Counted from the stretch's first letter, positions 17,829 to 27,814 are shown. The stretch: 64,000 nucleotides of DNA from Aureisphaera sp963669405 (GCA_963669405.2 CAXXHF010000002.1:62001-126000), one strand, 5' to 3'. The notes: a model not told the origin generated them from the letters alone. Numbers and translations are program-made.

Positions 17829-18502
17829 AGTAAGGCAAAACGTATATTCACGCGAACCTTAATTTCCATTTCTCCAGGAGCCATGGTTTGTCCAGGTGCA
17901 CTGCTTTCCATTGCCATGGCACTTCGGAACATAGGGCCTGGGGTGTTAGTTGCTTGAAATTCACTTATTTGAACGGCTTTCCCTATTTTTTGCCCTAACA
18001 CTGAGGTATACTCTTCTGCTTTTTGTTTGGCATTGCGGACTGCCTTAATCCTAGCTTCTGCTTCTAAGCTTTCTTGTTTTGAAGACGAAAAATGAATTCC
18101 ATCAATACGATTAATTCCAGTTTCAATTAAACCATTCATGAGCTCTTCATACTTACTCAATTTTACAATCTTAACAGATATTGACTGATTGGCTGCAAAT
18201 TGGTATCGTTTACTATTGTGATCATAATTCTTGCTCAATCGAATATATTCCGTCTTAATATATTTCTCGTCAACCTTCATAGAATTTAAGAATTGGAGGA
18301 CGTCATTGATAGTTTTGTCATTCTTGAGTTTTACCTCTTTTGCGTCATTTCCTGTATTTTCTACCCGAATCTGAACGGTTACCTGATCAGGAACAACAGA
18401 TACAGTCCCTTCTCCAGTAACATCTACGGTTGGTATTTCTTTGCTTTGTGCTGTCATAAGACTTATGCTTAAAAGAGTAATAAATGTGATGATATATTTC
18501 AT
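17825..18502 (-). CDS. SIMPL-domain (DUF541) periplasmic protein
   Basis: The 225-aa protein begins with a signal peptide (MKYIITFITLLSISLMTAQS) followed by the DUF541/SIMPL fold, starting PTVDVTGEGTVSVVPDQVTVQIRVENTG and ending with the typical EIKVRVNIRFALL strand. Homologues such as E. coli YggE are periplasmic or outer-membrane proteins linked to stress tolerance, with no known enzymatic activity. It follows the rhomboid gene after 4 nt and is probably co-transcribed. The stop codon overlaps the stop of the opposite-strand thioredoxin gene. Confidence 0.88.
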   Translation of the reverse strand: MKYIITFITLLSISLMTAQSKEIPTVDVTGEGTVSVVPDQVTVQIRVENTGNDAKEVKLKNDKTINDVLQFLNSMKVDEKYIKTEYIRLSKNYDHNSKRYQFAANQSISVKIVKLSKYEELMNGLIETGINRIDGIHFSSSKQESLEAEARIKAVRNAKQKAEEYTSVLGQKIGKAVQISEFQATNTPGPMFRSAMAMESSAPGQTMAPGEMEIKVRVNIRFALL

Positions 18503-18506
18503 AGTA

Positions 18507-19154
18507 TTATATTTTTCCAGTTTTATACATGACCAACAAAATGATAATAGGAACTGCGAGCATAACTACATAAATCAATTCCTGTTCCACTACTGCTGGA
18601 TAAAATAAGATTGTAAGCAAATACCCTGCCACGGCTCCTCCAAAATGCGCATCATGCCCAATATTACCCAACCGTGCTTTCATACCGTAAATGGAATACA
18701 TAAGATACCCCAATCCAAAGACCCAAGCAGGAATAGGCAAGGCGTAGAATAAGTATAGTTTACCTTCCGGATACAGTAAAATAGCGCTATAAATGATGCC
18801 CATAACTGCTCCACTGGCTCCTACGGCACTGTAGTGATATTCATCTTTGTGCAAATAGAATGAGAGAAAATTCCCTACAATAAGGCTAACTACATAAATG
18901 ATTAAAAACTTAGGAACTCCAAAATTGAAGATTACTACATCTGCAAAAAAATAGAGCGTCAACATATTAAAAAACAAATGCATATAATCGCCATGCAAAA
19001 AGGCCGATGAAAACATGCGTACCTGCTCTCCTCTTCTAATTCCAGCTATGTTGAATTTATATTTTTCAAAAAAAGAAAAATCATTAAAGCCTTTCATAGA
19101 TATTAGAACATTTGCAGCAATAATGATGATAGTAACAATATGAATGTTTTGCAT
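18507..19154 (-). CDS. rhomboid family intramembrane serine protease
   Basis: The 215-aa polytopic protein carries the rhomboid signature: HGDYMHLFFNM in the TM2 region, the catalytic serine S114 in GASGAVMG, and the partner histidine H170 in GHDAHFGGAVAG. Length matches the minimal six-TM bacterial rhomboid core with no extra domain. It would cut substrates within the inner membrane; the substrates are unknown. Both catalytic residues are present, so it should be active. Confidence 0.92.
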   Translation of the reverse strand: MQNIHIVTIIIIAANVLISMKGFNDFSFFEKYKFNIAGIRRGEQVRMFSSAFLHGDYMHLFFNMLTLYFFADVVIFNFGVPKFLIIYVVSLIVGNFLSFYLHKDEYHYSAVGASGAVMGIIYSAILLYPEGKLYLFYALPIPAWVFGLGYLMYSIYGMKARLGNIGHDAHFGGAVAGYLLTILFYPAVVEQELIYVVMLAVPIIILLVMYKTGKI

Positions 19155-19199
19155 ATAGAATTTTCTGTTCGTAAGAAATTATAATGCAATAAATTTAGT

Positions 19200-19207
19200 T
19201 AGTTTTG
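19200..19207 (+). promoter_or_regulatory. -7 box of the acyltransferase gene
   Basis: TAGTTTTG matches TAnnTTTG, 14 nt before the ATG at 19222. No TTG is seen at the -33 distance. Confidence 0.5.
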
Positions 19208-19221
19208 CGCTAACTTTACCT

Positions 19222-20112
19222 ATGCAGCGGCTAGTTTATATTATTGTTTTTCCTATTATCTGGTTCCTTTCAAAGCTCCCTATGGGAGTTCTTTATTTTA
19301 TATCGGATGTTCTTTTCTTGCACATCTTTCACCTTATAGGGTATCGGAGAAAGGTCGTTCGGGAAAACCTGGAGCTGGTATTTCCCAACAAATCAAAAGC
19401 TGAAATAAAAGAAATCTCCCGGAAATTTTATCACCATCTCTGTGATATGGTCCTAGAATCCATAAAGACCTTTTCAATTTCTGAAAAAGAACTGAACCAA
19501 CGTTTCACCTTTACCAACGTAGAAGAAATACATAAGATCGAAGCACAGAAAAAAAGCATTGTTCTTATGGGAGGACACTATGCTAGCTGGGAATGGTCCT
19601 TTATTCTGCAGCGACATATAAATCATAAAGGGTATGCTGTATACAAGCGAATTGAAAATAAATACTTCGACCGCTTGATAAAAGGAATTCGTGCTAAATA
19701 CGATACACATCTTATCACGACCAAAGAAACTGTATATAAGATGGGGGCTTCTAAAATTAGGGGCGAATTAACCATCAATGGTTTTTTAGCCGATCAAACT
19801 GCCAAACACTGGAAAACCAAACATTGGCAAGAGTTTTTAGGTGTTAAGGTTCCGGTATTAACTGGTGCCGAAATGCTAGCCAAACGCTTAGATATGGCGG
19901 TAGTTTTTATAGGAACCAAGCGAGTGAAAAGAGGCTACTACTCTACCACTTTCAAAACCATAGCACTTAATCCCAAAGAACATGCGGATTTCGAAATTAC
20001 AGATACTTTCTTAAGGCTTTTGGAAGAATTGATTCATGAAGATCCAGCCTACTATCTTTGGACACATAAACGTTGGAAATATAAAGATAACGTTCCAGAC
20101 GAATTCCAATAA
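19222..20112 (+). CDS. lysophospholipid/lipid A acyltransferase (LpxL/HtrB family)
   Basis: The protein (296 aa) has an N-terminal membrane anchor (residues 4-38) and the HX4E acyltransferase motif H119-YASW-E124 in GGHYASWEW. It is followed by a conserved FLADQTAKH segment and a C-terminal YLWTHKRWKYK typical of the lauroyl/myristoyl acyltransferase family. It likely adds a secondary acyl chain to lipid A at the inner membrane. The exact acyl donor cannot be told. It ends 6 nt before the convergent glycerate kinase stop. Confidence 0.9.
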   Translation: MQRLVYIIVFPIIWFLSKLPMGVLYFISDVLFLHIFHLIGYRRKVVRENLELVFPNKSKAEIKEISRKFYHHLCDMVLESIKTFSISEKELNQRFTFTNVEEIHKIEAQKKSIVLMGGHYASWEWSFILQRHINHKGYAVYKRIENKYFDRLIKGIRAKYDTHLITTKETVYKMGASKIRGELTINGFLADQTAKHWKTKHWQEFLGVKVPVLTGAEMLAKRLDMAVVFIGTKRVKRGYYSTTFKTIALNPKEHADFEITDTFLRLLEELIHEDPAYYLWTHKRWKYKDNVPDEFQ

Positions 20113-20118
20113 AATTTA

Positions 20119-21246
20119 CTACTTATTCAACCAACTTGCAAAGTCACTTGCCATTGCTTTTACATGAGCCTTACTATTTTCCATGGCGTCCTCAAAACTC
20201 TTTGCCCGTTTCATAACCGCATCTGTATAATCTAAACCTATTTCTTCAATTTCATTCTTGGACAATGTAATATTTCCACAGAGAGAAGCTACCTGAATCC
20301 CTTGCTCCTTGGCAGAATGAAGAACCCCAGTAATGGTTTTACCAGAAAGTGTTTGTTTATCTAGTTGTCCTTCTCCAGTAATAATCCAATCTGCATTTTG
20401 AATCTGGGTATCAAAATCTGTCAAATCCTTTATCATATCAATCCCAGGAATAAGATGGGCATTTAAAAAAACAATTGAACCAATTCCCATGCCCCCAGCA
20501 GCACCAGCTCCTGAGATTTCTTGAGGATATATCTTGAAATACCTCTCTAGAATACGAGAAAAGCTTCGGAGGCCATTGTCCAACAACTCAATATCTTCTG
20601 GTCTTGCCCCTTTTTGTTTGGCATAAACACGAGCAGCACCCTGATCGCCATATAAGGGGTTAGTAACATCACACGCAACATAAAATTCGATATTTTCCAA
20701 ACGTGGATCTAATCCAAAATCATCAATAGCAGCAACTTTAGAAAGATTTTCTCCTGTAGGTCTCAAAGTTTTTCCAAGGGAATCCAAAAAACTATAGCCT
20801 AATGCAGTAGCCATACCCATTCCACAGTCATTGGTTGCACTTCCTCCAATTCCTAAAATAATTTTCTGAGCTCCTTTAGAAACCGCATCCATAATGAGTT
20901 CTCCTGTCCCCAAAGTAGTGGCGTTCTTGCAGTTTATTTCAGATGGTTTTAATAATTTGTGCCCAGAAGCTTCTGCCATTTCAACAAATGCCATCTTGGA
21001 ACTTTCATTATAAAGATAATTAGCAGTGATGGTTCTAAATAGGGGATCATGAACCTTAACTTCTATATATTCTCCTTTCAGGTAAAAATTAATAATATCG
21101 ATGGTTCCATCACCTCCATCAGCTAATGGAAGTTTTACAATTTCAACAGATTCCAATTTTTCACGAATGCCACTTTCTACGGCATCACAAAATTCGATCG
21201 AAGAAAGCGATCCTTTAAATTTATCTGGAGCTAGAATAATTTTCAT
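20119..21246 (-). CDS. glycerate kinase
   Basis: This 375-aa glycerate kinase of the GlxK/GarK family phosphorylates D-glycerate (usually to 2-phosphoglycerate in this class), feeding glyoxylate or serine breakdown into glycolysis. Diagnostic segments are ILAPDKFKGSLSS at the start, LPLADGGDGT, the GIGGSATNDCGMGMATALG glycine-rich loop, GAGAAGGMG and ITGEGQLDKQT. Length is normal. No other glyoxylate genes lie nearby. Confidence 0.94.
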   Translation of the reverse strand: MKIILAPDKFKGSLSSIEFCDAVESGIREKLESVEIVKLPLADGGDGTIDIINFYLKGEYIEVKVHDPLFRTITANYLYNESSKMAFVEMAEASGHKLLKPSEINCKNATTLGTGELIMDAVSKGAQKIILGIGGSATNDCGMGMATALGYSFLDSLGKTLRPTGENLSKVAAIDDFGLDPRLENIEFYVACDVTNPLYGDQGAARVYAKQKGARPEDIELLDNGLRSFSRILERYFKIYPQEISGAGAAGGMGIGSIVFLNAHLIPGIDMIKDLTDFDTQIQNADWIITGEGQLDKQTLSGKTITGVLHSAKEQGIQVASLCGNITLSKNEIEEIGLDYTDAVMKRAKSFEDAMENSKAHVKAMASDFASWLNK

Positions 21247-21326
21247 GTACTGCTAAGGTAGTCAAAACATGAAAAGTGAAATATCGTATTAATTTATATG
21301 TAATAATAAATTGAAGTTGAAGCTAT

Positions 21327-22805
21327 TTAAAGATTAAACCAATCACTGGTCAATGCCATTTCGCTGCCCTCATCTTCTCCTTTAAAAAGAAATCTTCCAT
21401 TCACAAAATCATAATCCTCTTTCCATTCATTTCCATGTGCCGCCAACTCCAATAAACTATCACAGACGTATTTCATTTCCTCATTGGTAGTTGTGGGATG
21501 AATGGAGATACGTACCCATCCGGGTTTCATGAGAATTTTTCCAGATTCCATTTCTGAAATGATGGATTGTGATTTCATCTGGTCAATTTCCAGTAAGTAA
21601 TGTCCATAGGTGCCAGCACAACTACATCCGCCGCGAGACTGAATTCCAAATCGATCGTTGAGAATTTTTACAGCCAAATCGAAGTGTAAATCACCTACAT
21701 TTAATGACAGGACCCCTAATCTATCTTTGTGTTCATCTGCCAAAACAGAAATGGCTGGGTTCTCTGCTACTCTATTAAAAAAGTAGGTAAGCAATTCATG
21801 TTCACGAGCCAACATGGCATCTACACCCATTTGTTCTTTTAACTTGATTGCCAATGAAGTACGAATCACTTGTAAAAACCCTGGGGTTCCTCCATCTTCA
21901 CGTTCTTCTATATCATCTACATACTTGTGGCTTCCCCATGGCGTGGTCCAACTCACGGTTCCTCCTCCTGGACAATCAGGCACCAAATTCCTATACAGTT
22001 TTTTATTGAATATCAAGATTCCACAACTTCCAGGACCTCCCAAAAATTTATGTGGAGAAAAGAATATAGCATCCAAATAACAATCTGGGTCTTCTGGATG
22101 CATATCGATCTGTACATATGGGCCTGAACAGGCAAAGTCTACAAAGCACAAGCCATCAATTTCATGCATCATTTTTGCAACTTCATAGTAGGGCGTTTTA
22201 ATTCCAGTAACATTAGAACAACTGGTAATAGAAGCTATTTTAAGACAAGGTTCGTCCTTATACTGTTCTATGAGCTTCTTAAAATTCTCCATGCAGAACA
22301 ATCCGTCTTTATCACAAGGGATAACAACAACCCTAGCAATGGTCTCTAACCATGAGGTTTGATTGCTATGATGCTCCATATGGGAAACAAAGACAATGGG
22401 ACGATCAGCCTCTTTCACTTCGAAGTAGTCCCGTATCTGCTCAGGAATTTTCAATCCAAGAATGCGTTGAAACTTATTAACAGCTCCTGTCATTCCAGTT
22501 CCAGTTGTAATCAACACATCATCTTCACTGGCATTTACATGTTGCTTAATAATGGTTCTGGCCTTGTGGTATGCATTGGTCATTGCCGTTCCACTAACAG
22601 TGGTCTGAGTATGGGTATTTGCAACAAAGGGACCAAACTCGTTTAGGATTTTCTCTTCAATTGGGCGATACAAACGTCCACTGGCAGTCCAATCAGTATA
22701 AACGATTTTCTGTTCACCATAGGGGGAATTAAATACTTGATCAATCCCTACTATATTGTTCCTGAATGAATTAAAGTAACTTTCTAGATTCCCTAGTTCT
22801 TCCAT
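21327..22805 (-). CDS. class V aminotransferase / cysteine desulfurase-like PLP enzyme
   Basis: This is a 492-aa PLP-dependent enzyme. The lysine that binds PLP is in FFSPHKFLGGPGSCGIL. The cofactor phosphate loop is near VLITTGTGMTGAVN, and a typical DFACSGPYV aspartate motif is present. Near the C-terminus the segment SRGGCSCAGTYGHYLL holds two close cysteines, similar in position to the active-site cysteine loop of desulfurases, so a sulfur-mobilising role is possible. No SUF partner genes are adjacent, so I do not assign iscS or sufS. It is longer than CsdA-type enzymes (about 400 aa). Confidence 0.85.
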   Translation of the reverse strand: MEELGNLESYFNSFRNNIVGIDQVFNSPYGEQKIVYTDWTASGRLYRPIEEKILNEFGPFVANTHTQTTVSGTAMTNAYHKARTIIKQHVNASEDDVLITTGTGMTGAVNKFQRILGLKIPEQIRDYFEVKEADRPIVFVSHMEHHSNQTSWLETIARVVVIPCDKDGLFCMENFKKLIEQYKDEPCLKIASITSCSNVTGIKTPYYEVAKMMHEIDGLCFVDFACSGPYVQIDMHPEDPDCYLDAIFFSPHKFLGGPGSCGILIFNKKLYRNLVPDCPGGGTVSWTTPWGSHKYVDDIEEREDGGTPGFLQVIRTSLAIKLKEQMGVDAMLAREHELLTYFFNRVAENPAISVLADEHKDRLGVLSLNVGDLHFDLAVKILNDRFGIQSRGGCSCAGTYGHYLLEIDQMKSQSIISEMESGKILMKPGWVRISIHPTTTNEEMKYVCDSLLELAAHGNEWKEDYDFVNGRFLFKGEDEGSEMALTSDWFNL

Positions 22806-22857
22806 AGACTTTATAAACTATTTAATATCAGCTTATTAGAGCGCTAATGTAAGGAAA

Positions 22858-24246
22858 TTATGATTCAGTTATGGCCTTTATTTCTTGGATAAATCGATCT
22901 GCCAAAGCATCGGCTTCTTCTTGAGATTTCGCTTCGGTATAAATTCTAACAATGGGTTCGGTGTTCGATTTTCTTAGATGTACCCAATTTTCAGCAAAAT
23001 CAATTTTTACACCATCTATAGTATTAATTTCTTCATTCGCATAAGTTTCAGCCATTGTTTTTAAAAGACCATCCACATCCAAACTTGGTGTCAATTGAAT
23101 CTTTTTCTTACTCATATAGTAAGAAGGGTATTTCGCTCTAAGTTCACTTACGTTTATCTTTTCTTCTGCCAAATGACTCAAGAAAAGTGCAACTCCTACC
23201 ATACTATCACGGCCATAATGCAATTCTGGATAAATAATACCTCCGTTACCTTCTCCACCAATGATAGCATCAGTATCTTTCATTTGTTGTACCACATTCA
23301 CCTCTCCTACTGCGCTGGCTGTATAATTTTTTCCATGTTTATTAGTAACATCACGAAGTGCTCTAGATGAGGACATATTAGAAACTGTATCTCCTGGTGT
23401 GTGTTTCAGCACATAATCTGCAACAGCCACAAGTGTATACTCCTCTCCAAACATTTGGCCTTTTTCATCTACAAATGCCAATCGGTCTACATCAGGATCT
23501 ACAACAATACCAAAATCAGCATGTTCCTTTACCACAGTATCCATTAAATCTCCCAAGTGTTCTTTCAATGGTTCTGGATTGTGAGGGAACTCTCCATTGG
23601 GCGTACAATACAATTTCACCGGATGTACTCCCAAAGCTTCCAGTAGAAGTGGTATTGCGATTCCTCCTGTTGAGTTTACACCATCTACCACAACTTTGAA
23701 ACCTGCTTTTTTAATAGCATTGGTATTGACCAGTTCCAAATTCAGGATTTCATCGATATGCAAATCAATATAAGCGTCATTTCTACTTATTTTTCCTAGA
23801 TCATCTACCTCGGCAAACGAAATTTGAGCTGCTTCGGCTATATCCAACACTCGTTGTCCAGCTTCCCCACTCAAAAATTCACCCTTATTGTTTAATAACT
23901 TCAAGGCATTCCATTGCTTTGGGTTGTGACTGGCCGTAAGGATAATACCTCCATCCGCATGCTCTAAATCTACTGCCATTTCTACTGTAGGTGTTGTAGA
24001 CAACCCTAAATCAATAACATCAATTCCCAATCCTAATAAGGTATTCATGACCAACTGTTGTATCATTTCCCCAGAGATTCGGGCATCCCTACCTACAACC
24101 ACACGATAGTTCTCCTTGTTGCGCTGTTCTTTTACCCAAGTACCATAAGCAGCTGCATAGGTTACCGCATCAATAGGTGTTAGGTTTTCTTTTTGTACTC
24201 CGCCAATGGTGCCACGGATTCCTGAAATGGATTTGATCAATGTCAT
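22858..24246 (-). CDS. glmM: phosphoglucosamine mutase
   Basis: GlmM interconverts glucosamine 6-phosphate and glucosamine 1-phosphate for peptidoglycan and LPS precursors. I choose the ATG at 24246 (462 aa): the protein begins MTLIKSISGIRGTIGG and a TAnnTTTG box lies just upstream. The longer frame to 24330 would run through that promoter and into the divergent gene. The catalytic phosphoserine is S106 in TASHNPKQWNALK and the metal loop DPDVD is at 250-254. The substrate-recognition loop EGNGGI is also present. The broader phosphomannomutase family is an alternative name. Confidence 0.9.
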   Translation of the reverse strand: MTLIKSISGIRGTIGGVQKENLTPIDAVTYAAAYGTWVKEQRNKENYRVVVGRDARISGEMIQQLVMNTLLGLGIDVIDLGLSTTPTVEMAVDLEHADGGIILTASHNPKQWNALKLLNNKGEFLSGEAGQRVLDIAEAAQISFAEVDDLGKISRNDAYIDLHIDEILNLELVNTNAIKKAGFKVVVDGVNSTGGIAIPLLLEALGVHPVKLYCTPNGEFPHNPEPLKEHLGDLMDTVVKEHADFGIVVDPDVDRLAFVDEKGQMFGEEYTLVAVADYVLKHTPGDTVSNMSSSRALRDVTNKHGKNYTASAVGEVNVVQQMKDTDAIIGGEGNGGIIYPELHYGRDSMVGVALFLSHLAEEKINVSELRAKYPSYYMSKKKIQLTPSLDVDGLLKTMAETYANEEINTIDGVKIDFAENWVHLRKSNTEPIVRIYTEAKSQEEADALADRFIQEIKAITES

Positions 24247-24261
24247 ATTGAAAATTTTCGG

Positions 24262-24269
24262 CAAAGATA
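24262..24269 (-). promoter_or_regulatory. -7 box of glmM
   Basis: The minus strand reads TATCTTTG, matching TAnnTTTG, 15 nt before the chosen glmM ATG at 24246. This decides the start of glmM. Confidence 0.65.
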
Positions 24270-24314
24270 CTTCTAATACCGAAATGTTATGTTGTGTTTT
24301 TGTAAATTGTCCTG

Positions 24315-24899
24315 ATGAATTTTCTCGCACACATCTACCTTTCTGGAGACGATGAAGGAATTACAATTGGTAATTTTATTGCAGATGGTATTAAAGGCAA
24401 GAAATACAAGAACTACCCCGCTAAAATCCAGAAAGGCATTTTGTTGCACCGCGCTATTGATTCTTATACAGATAGCCATCCTACCGTAAAACAAAGCACT
24501 AAGAGACTTCATAAAAATTATGGACATTACAGTGGAGTGATCGTCGATATACTATATGATCATTTTTTGGCAAAAAATTGGAAGCAGTACCATACAATGC
24601 CTTTAGATGAATACATTCAAGATTTCTATGAGTTGTTGCGAACTAATTTTGAAGTACTTCCCCTTCGCATACAACGCATGATGCCATATATGATTAGTGA
24701 CAATTGGCTGCTGAGTTATGCCACTATTCAAGGAATCAGTAAGATTTTAACCCAAATGAACGTTAGAACCAAAGGAATTTCAAAAATGAATTTTGCCGTG
24801 CTGGAATTGGAAGAATACTATACAGAATTTGAACAGGAATTCACAGATTTTTTTGACGAACTTATCGCCTACTCTAAAAACAAACTTTCCGAACTATGA
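24315..24899 (+). CDS. acyl carrier protein phosphodiesterase (AcpH/DUF479 family)
   Basis: The 194-aa protein begins MNFLAHIYLSGDDEGITIGNF, the hallmark of the HD-like AcpH family that removes 4'-phosphopantetheine from acyl carrier protein. Metal-binding residues are visible in LLHRAIDSYTDSHP and VIVDILYDHFLAKNW. Length equals E. coli AcpH. The gene is divergent from glmM, and its stop overlaps the start of the gamma-glutamyltranspeptidase gene by 4 nt (ATGA), so the two are translationally coupled. Confidence 0.9.
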   Translation: MNFLAHIYLSGDDEGITIGNFIADGIKGKKYKNYPAKIQKGILLHRAIDSYTDSHPTVKQSTKRLHKNYGHYSGVIVDILYDHFLAKNWKQYHTMPLDEYIQDFYELLRTNFEVLPLRIQRMMPYMISDNWLLSYATIQGISKILTQMNVRTKGISKMNFAVLELEEYYTEFEQEFTDFFDELIAYSKNKLSEL

Positions 24900-26593
24900 A
24901 ACTGAAATGGTTACCCCTACTATTACTTTTTATTGCATGTAAAAATGAAACGCCTACCCAAAAACAAAAGGAGCCGGTAATAGGAGTTATCTCTGAAAAT
25001 GCCATGGTGGTTTCTGCACGGGAAGAAGCCTCCAAAATTGGAGCAGAGATTATGAAGAAAGGTGGAAATGCCTTTGATGCCATGGTAGCAACCGAAATGG
25101 CATTGGCAGTAACCTTTCCCTATGCTGGAAATTTGGGTGGCGGAGGTTTCATGGTGTACAGAACCCAATATGGGGAATTAGGGGCTTTCGACTATCGGGA
25201 AAAAGCGCCAATTGCGGCTTCAAGAGATATGTTTTTAGACGAAAATGGAGAATTTATACAGGACAAAAGCAAAGTAGGTGGATTGGCAGTGGGCGTTCCA
25301 GGTACCATTGCAGGGATATTTGCAGTACATAGTAAACTTGGATCTTTGCCCATGGAAACAATTTTGGAACCTGTCATCGAGCTTGCTCGAAATGGATTTA
25401 CCATCACAGAAATGCAAGCTGGGCGTTTCAATCAATACGGTCCTATATTTGAAGAAGTTTCTGGAGAAGAATCTATCTACAGCGGAACATTTAAGGATGG
25501 GGATACTTTCAAAAATGAAGCGTTGGCCAATACGCTTTCCCGAATTGCAAAAAATGGACGATCTGAATTCTACAAAGGGGAAACTGCACAAAAATTGGTG
25601 TCGTTTATTCAATCCAAAGGAGGAATTATTACCATGGAAGATTTACAGGCTTATGAAGCTCAGTTACGTGACCCGATTGTTTTTGATTACAAAGACCTTA
25701 AAATCATTTCCATGTCACCACCTTCAAGTGGGGGAATTTGTTTGGCCCAAATTTTAAAATCTATTGAACCCTATCCCATTAAAGAATATGGGCATAATAC
25801 CGTAAAGACAATCCAAGTCATAACTGAGGCTGAACGTAGGGCCTATGCAGACCGAAGCTTTTTCTTGGGAGATCCAGACTTTGTAAGTATTCCTGTAGAC
25901 ACCTTAATATCTGAAGAATATCTGAAACATAGAATGGATAATTTTTCTTTTGATGAAGCTACCCCTTCCTCTTCCCTATCATATGGCAGTATTCCGGGTT
26001 ATGAAAGCATGGAAACAACCCATTATTCCATTGTAGATCCTTTTGGAAATGCCATTGCAGTAACAACAACTCTCAATGCTGCTTTTGGTTCTAAACTATA
26101 TGCCAAAGAATTGGGTTTCTTTTTAAACAATGAAATGGATGATTTTAGTGCAAAACCAGGAGAACCAAATATGTTTGGGCTTGTAGGAGGTGAAGCCAAT
26201 GCGGTTGCTCCTCAAAAAAGAATGTTAAGCTCAATGACCCCAACATTGGTAGAAAAAAACGGGGAATTTTGGATGAGTGTTGGTACACCCGGTGGATCTA
26301 CCATTATCACTTCGGTTTTACAAACCATTCTCAATGTATACGAATTTGAAATGAACATGCAAGAAGCCGTAAATGCGCCGCGATTTCATCACCAGTGGCT
26401 TCCTGATCAAGTTATGTTTGAACCTGATTCATTCGACCCAAATACCCTCATCCAATTACAAGAAAAAGGGTATATAATTGACGAGCAAAATTCTCCTGTA
26501 ATTGGCAAAGTAGATGCTATCCTAAAACTTCAAGATGGCACACTAGAAGGAGGCGCAGATCATCGAGGAGATGATACCGCAGTAGGGTTTTAA
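24896..26593 (+). CDS. ggt: gamma-glutamyltranspeptidase (lipoprotein)
   Basis: GGT cleaves gamma-glutamyl bonds of glutathione and related peptides in the periplasm. A lipoprotein signal (LLLLFIAC, cysteine near residue 15) precedes the precursor. The autoprocessing threonine is T374 in METTHYSIVDPFGNAIAV, which would start the small subunit. The oxyanion SSM in the MLSSMTPTLV segment and GTPGGSTIITSV are typical. At 565 aa the length is normal. The freed glutamate and peptides could join the pathway served by the pxp genes about 16 kb away, but that link is inference. Confidence 0.95.
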   Translation: MKLKWLPLLLLFIACKNETPTQKQKEPVIGVISENAMVVSAREEASKIGAEIMKKGGNAFDAMVATEMALAVTFPYAGNLGGGGFMVYRTQYGELGAFDYREKAPIAASRDMFLDENGEFIQDKSKVGGLAVGVPGTIAGIFAVHSKLGSLPMETILEPVIELARNGFTITEMQAGRFNQYGPIFEEVSGEESIYSGTFKDGDTFKNEALANTLSRIAKNGRSEFYKGETAQKLVSFIQSKGGIITMEDLQAYEAQLRDPIVFDYKDLKIISMSPPSSGGICLAQILKSIEPYPIKEYGHNTVKTIQVITEAERRAYADRSFFLGDPDFVSIPVDTLISEEYLKHRMDNFSFDEATPSSSLSYGSIPGYESMETTHYSIVDPFGNAIAVTTTLNAAFGSKLYAKELGFFLNNEMDDFSAKPGEPNMFGLVGGEANAVAPQKRMLSSMTPTLVEKNGEFWMSVGTPGGSTIITSVLQTILNVYEFEMNMQEAVNAPRFHHQWLPDQVMFEPDSFDPNTLIQLQEKGYIIDEQNSPVIGKVDAILKLQDGTLEGGADHRGDDTAVGF

Positions 26594-26800
26594 CGTTGTT
26601 TCATGGAGAAAATAGCGTATTTTATCGATAAAAACCTGCACAACAACGATTTGTAGGTAATTTACTACAAGTTCTGGGTTTTTCGTTTAATTTTGATCTT
26701 ACTAACCAAAATACAATTTCACCCAATGTAATTGCTTATGTATTGTGGCTTTCCATAGATGTAAGTTCCCCTATTGCAGTAGTTACGGCGCTTAAAATAC
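26594..26800. other. intergenic region with a 14-bp palindrome
   Basis: No gene is supported in this 207-nt stretch. The only structure noticed is the perfect palindrome TTTTATCGATAAAA (26620-26633), which could be an operator or chance in AT-rich DNA. I see no convincing terminator for ggt and no perfect TAnnTTTG box for the following gene. Confidence 0.4.
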
Positions 26801-27814
26801 ATGAAAGCAAAGTCTTTCTTTAAGGATTTGTACGCTATCGTCCCGCTTTTTATAAGCGGGCTTCTTTGCATTGGGCTTATTTTCCTCCTATGGCAAAAGC
26901 AAAACTTAGATCCTACCTTTGTCAATACACTTACAGGTATATCCAATGTTTTTATCGCTATTAGTGGTATTCTTGCCACCATCATTATGATATACCTTGC
27001 CTTTACAGCCAGTAGTTTAAAAAGGGTACGTGATGATGCTATTGACACATTGAGTAAGATTACCCAAAAAATGCACAATTTTAGGAGCATTATAGAATTG
27101 TTGATGCGTTCTAAAATGTGGTTGCCAGGATTAAAGGAATACATTGACGATGAATTTGCTGGACTCACCTTTTTTGAGGTGAAAGAATTCTACAAAGGAA
27201 AATCCAAGCTCGCCATAGAATTTCTTCAGGAAAGTCATCACTATGAGGATACCGAAAATCTATACTTAGAGCTTAAGTCCCTCTTAATGACGCATCCCAA
27301 GGAAAAAAATATTCCCGAAAGTATCCGATACCCCAAAATTTATAATCAGGATATTGTTGCAAAATGGTTAGAACATAAATGTGGATCAGGGTTGTGGTAT
27401 TATTTTGGTTATAAATATGGAAGTTTTAAAGAATCATTGGATTTTAATGCGGTCTTTGAGCGTCATCAAGAAAAAATCATGACATTGGCTAATTCCATAG
27501 ACAATGAAACATTTCAAGATTCCTCCTTTAATGAGGTTTTCTTAGCAAAATTGGGAGAATACATGAATAACGAAGTAATCCCCAAACTTTTTCAATTTCA
27601 GGGGAAAACTCACAAAAGAATGCCTTCTCTAATCAAATACCTCTATATCGTATTTTTGTTTTTGGTATTCTTTGGGGTACTCCTACCGTTAATCTATCTC
27701 CTGTTCAATTTACCAATCATCTCACTCATTGTTAGTTTCTCTTTGGTTATTAGCACCATCTTCTTTATAGCCACTAGTTTTTATCAGTTCCTGATGAAGG
27801 AATCTAATGGGTAA
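26801..27814 (+). CDS. membrane protein of unknown function
   Basis: I do not recognise the family. The 337-aa protein has two N-terminal hydrophobic segments (about residues 14-32 and 47-68), a long soluble region with helical, charged sequence (about 75-265), and two C-terminal hydrophobic segments (about 275-300 and 305-330). The central part lies between two membrane hairpins and should face the cytoplasm if the protein is symmetric. There is no catalytic motif. It has no operon partner: 207 nt precede it and 86 nt separate it from uvrA. Confidence 0.65.
   Translation: MKAKSFFKDLYAIVPLFISGLLCIGLIFLLWQKQNLDPTFVNTLTGISNVFIAISGILATIIMIYLAFTASSLKRVRDDAIDTLSKITQKMHNFRSIIELLMRSKMWLPGLKEYIDDEFAGLTFFEVKEFYKGKSKLAIEFLQESHHYEDTENLYLELKSLLMTHPKEKNIPESIRYPKIYNQDIVAKWLEHKCGSGLWYYFGYKYGSFKESLDFNAVFERHQEKIMTLANSIDNETFQDSSFNEVFLAKLGEYMNNEVIPKLFQFQGKTHKRMPSLIKYLYIVFLFLVFFGVLLPLIYLLFNLPIISLIVSFSLVISTIFFIATSFYQFLMKESNG

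Noticed and set aside
24244..24330. Longer N-terminus of glmM starting at 24330.
   Set aside because: It would include the TATCTTTG promoter box and overlap the start of the divergent AcpH gene; the family begins at the inner ATG.
26620..26633. Palindrome TTTTATCGATAAAA as a firm operator.
   Set aside because: It is short and AT-rich, stands alone and has no nearby promoter, so chance is likely.
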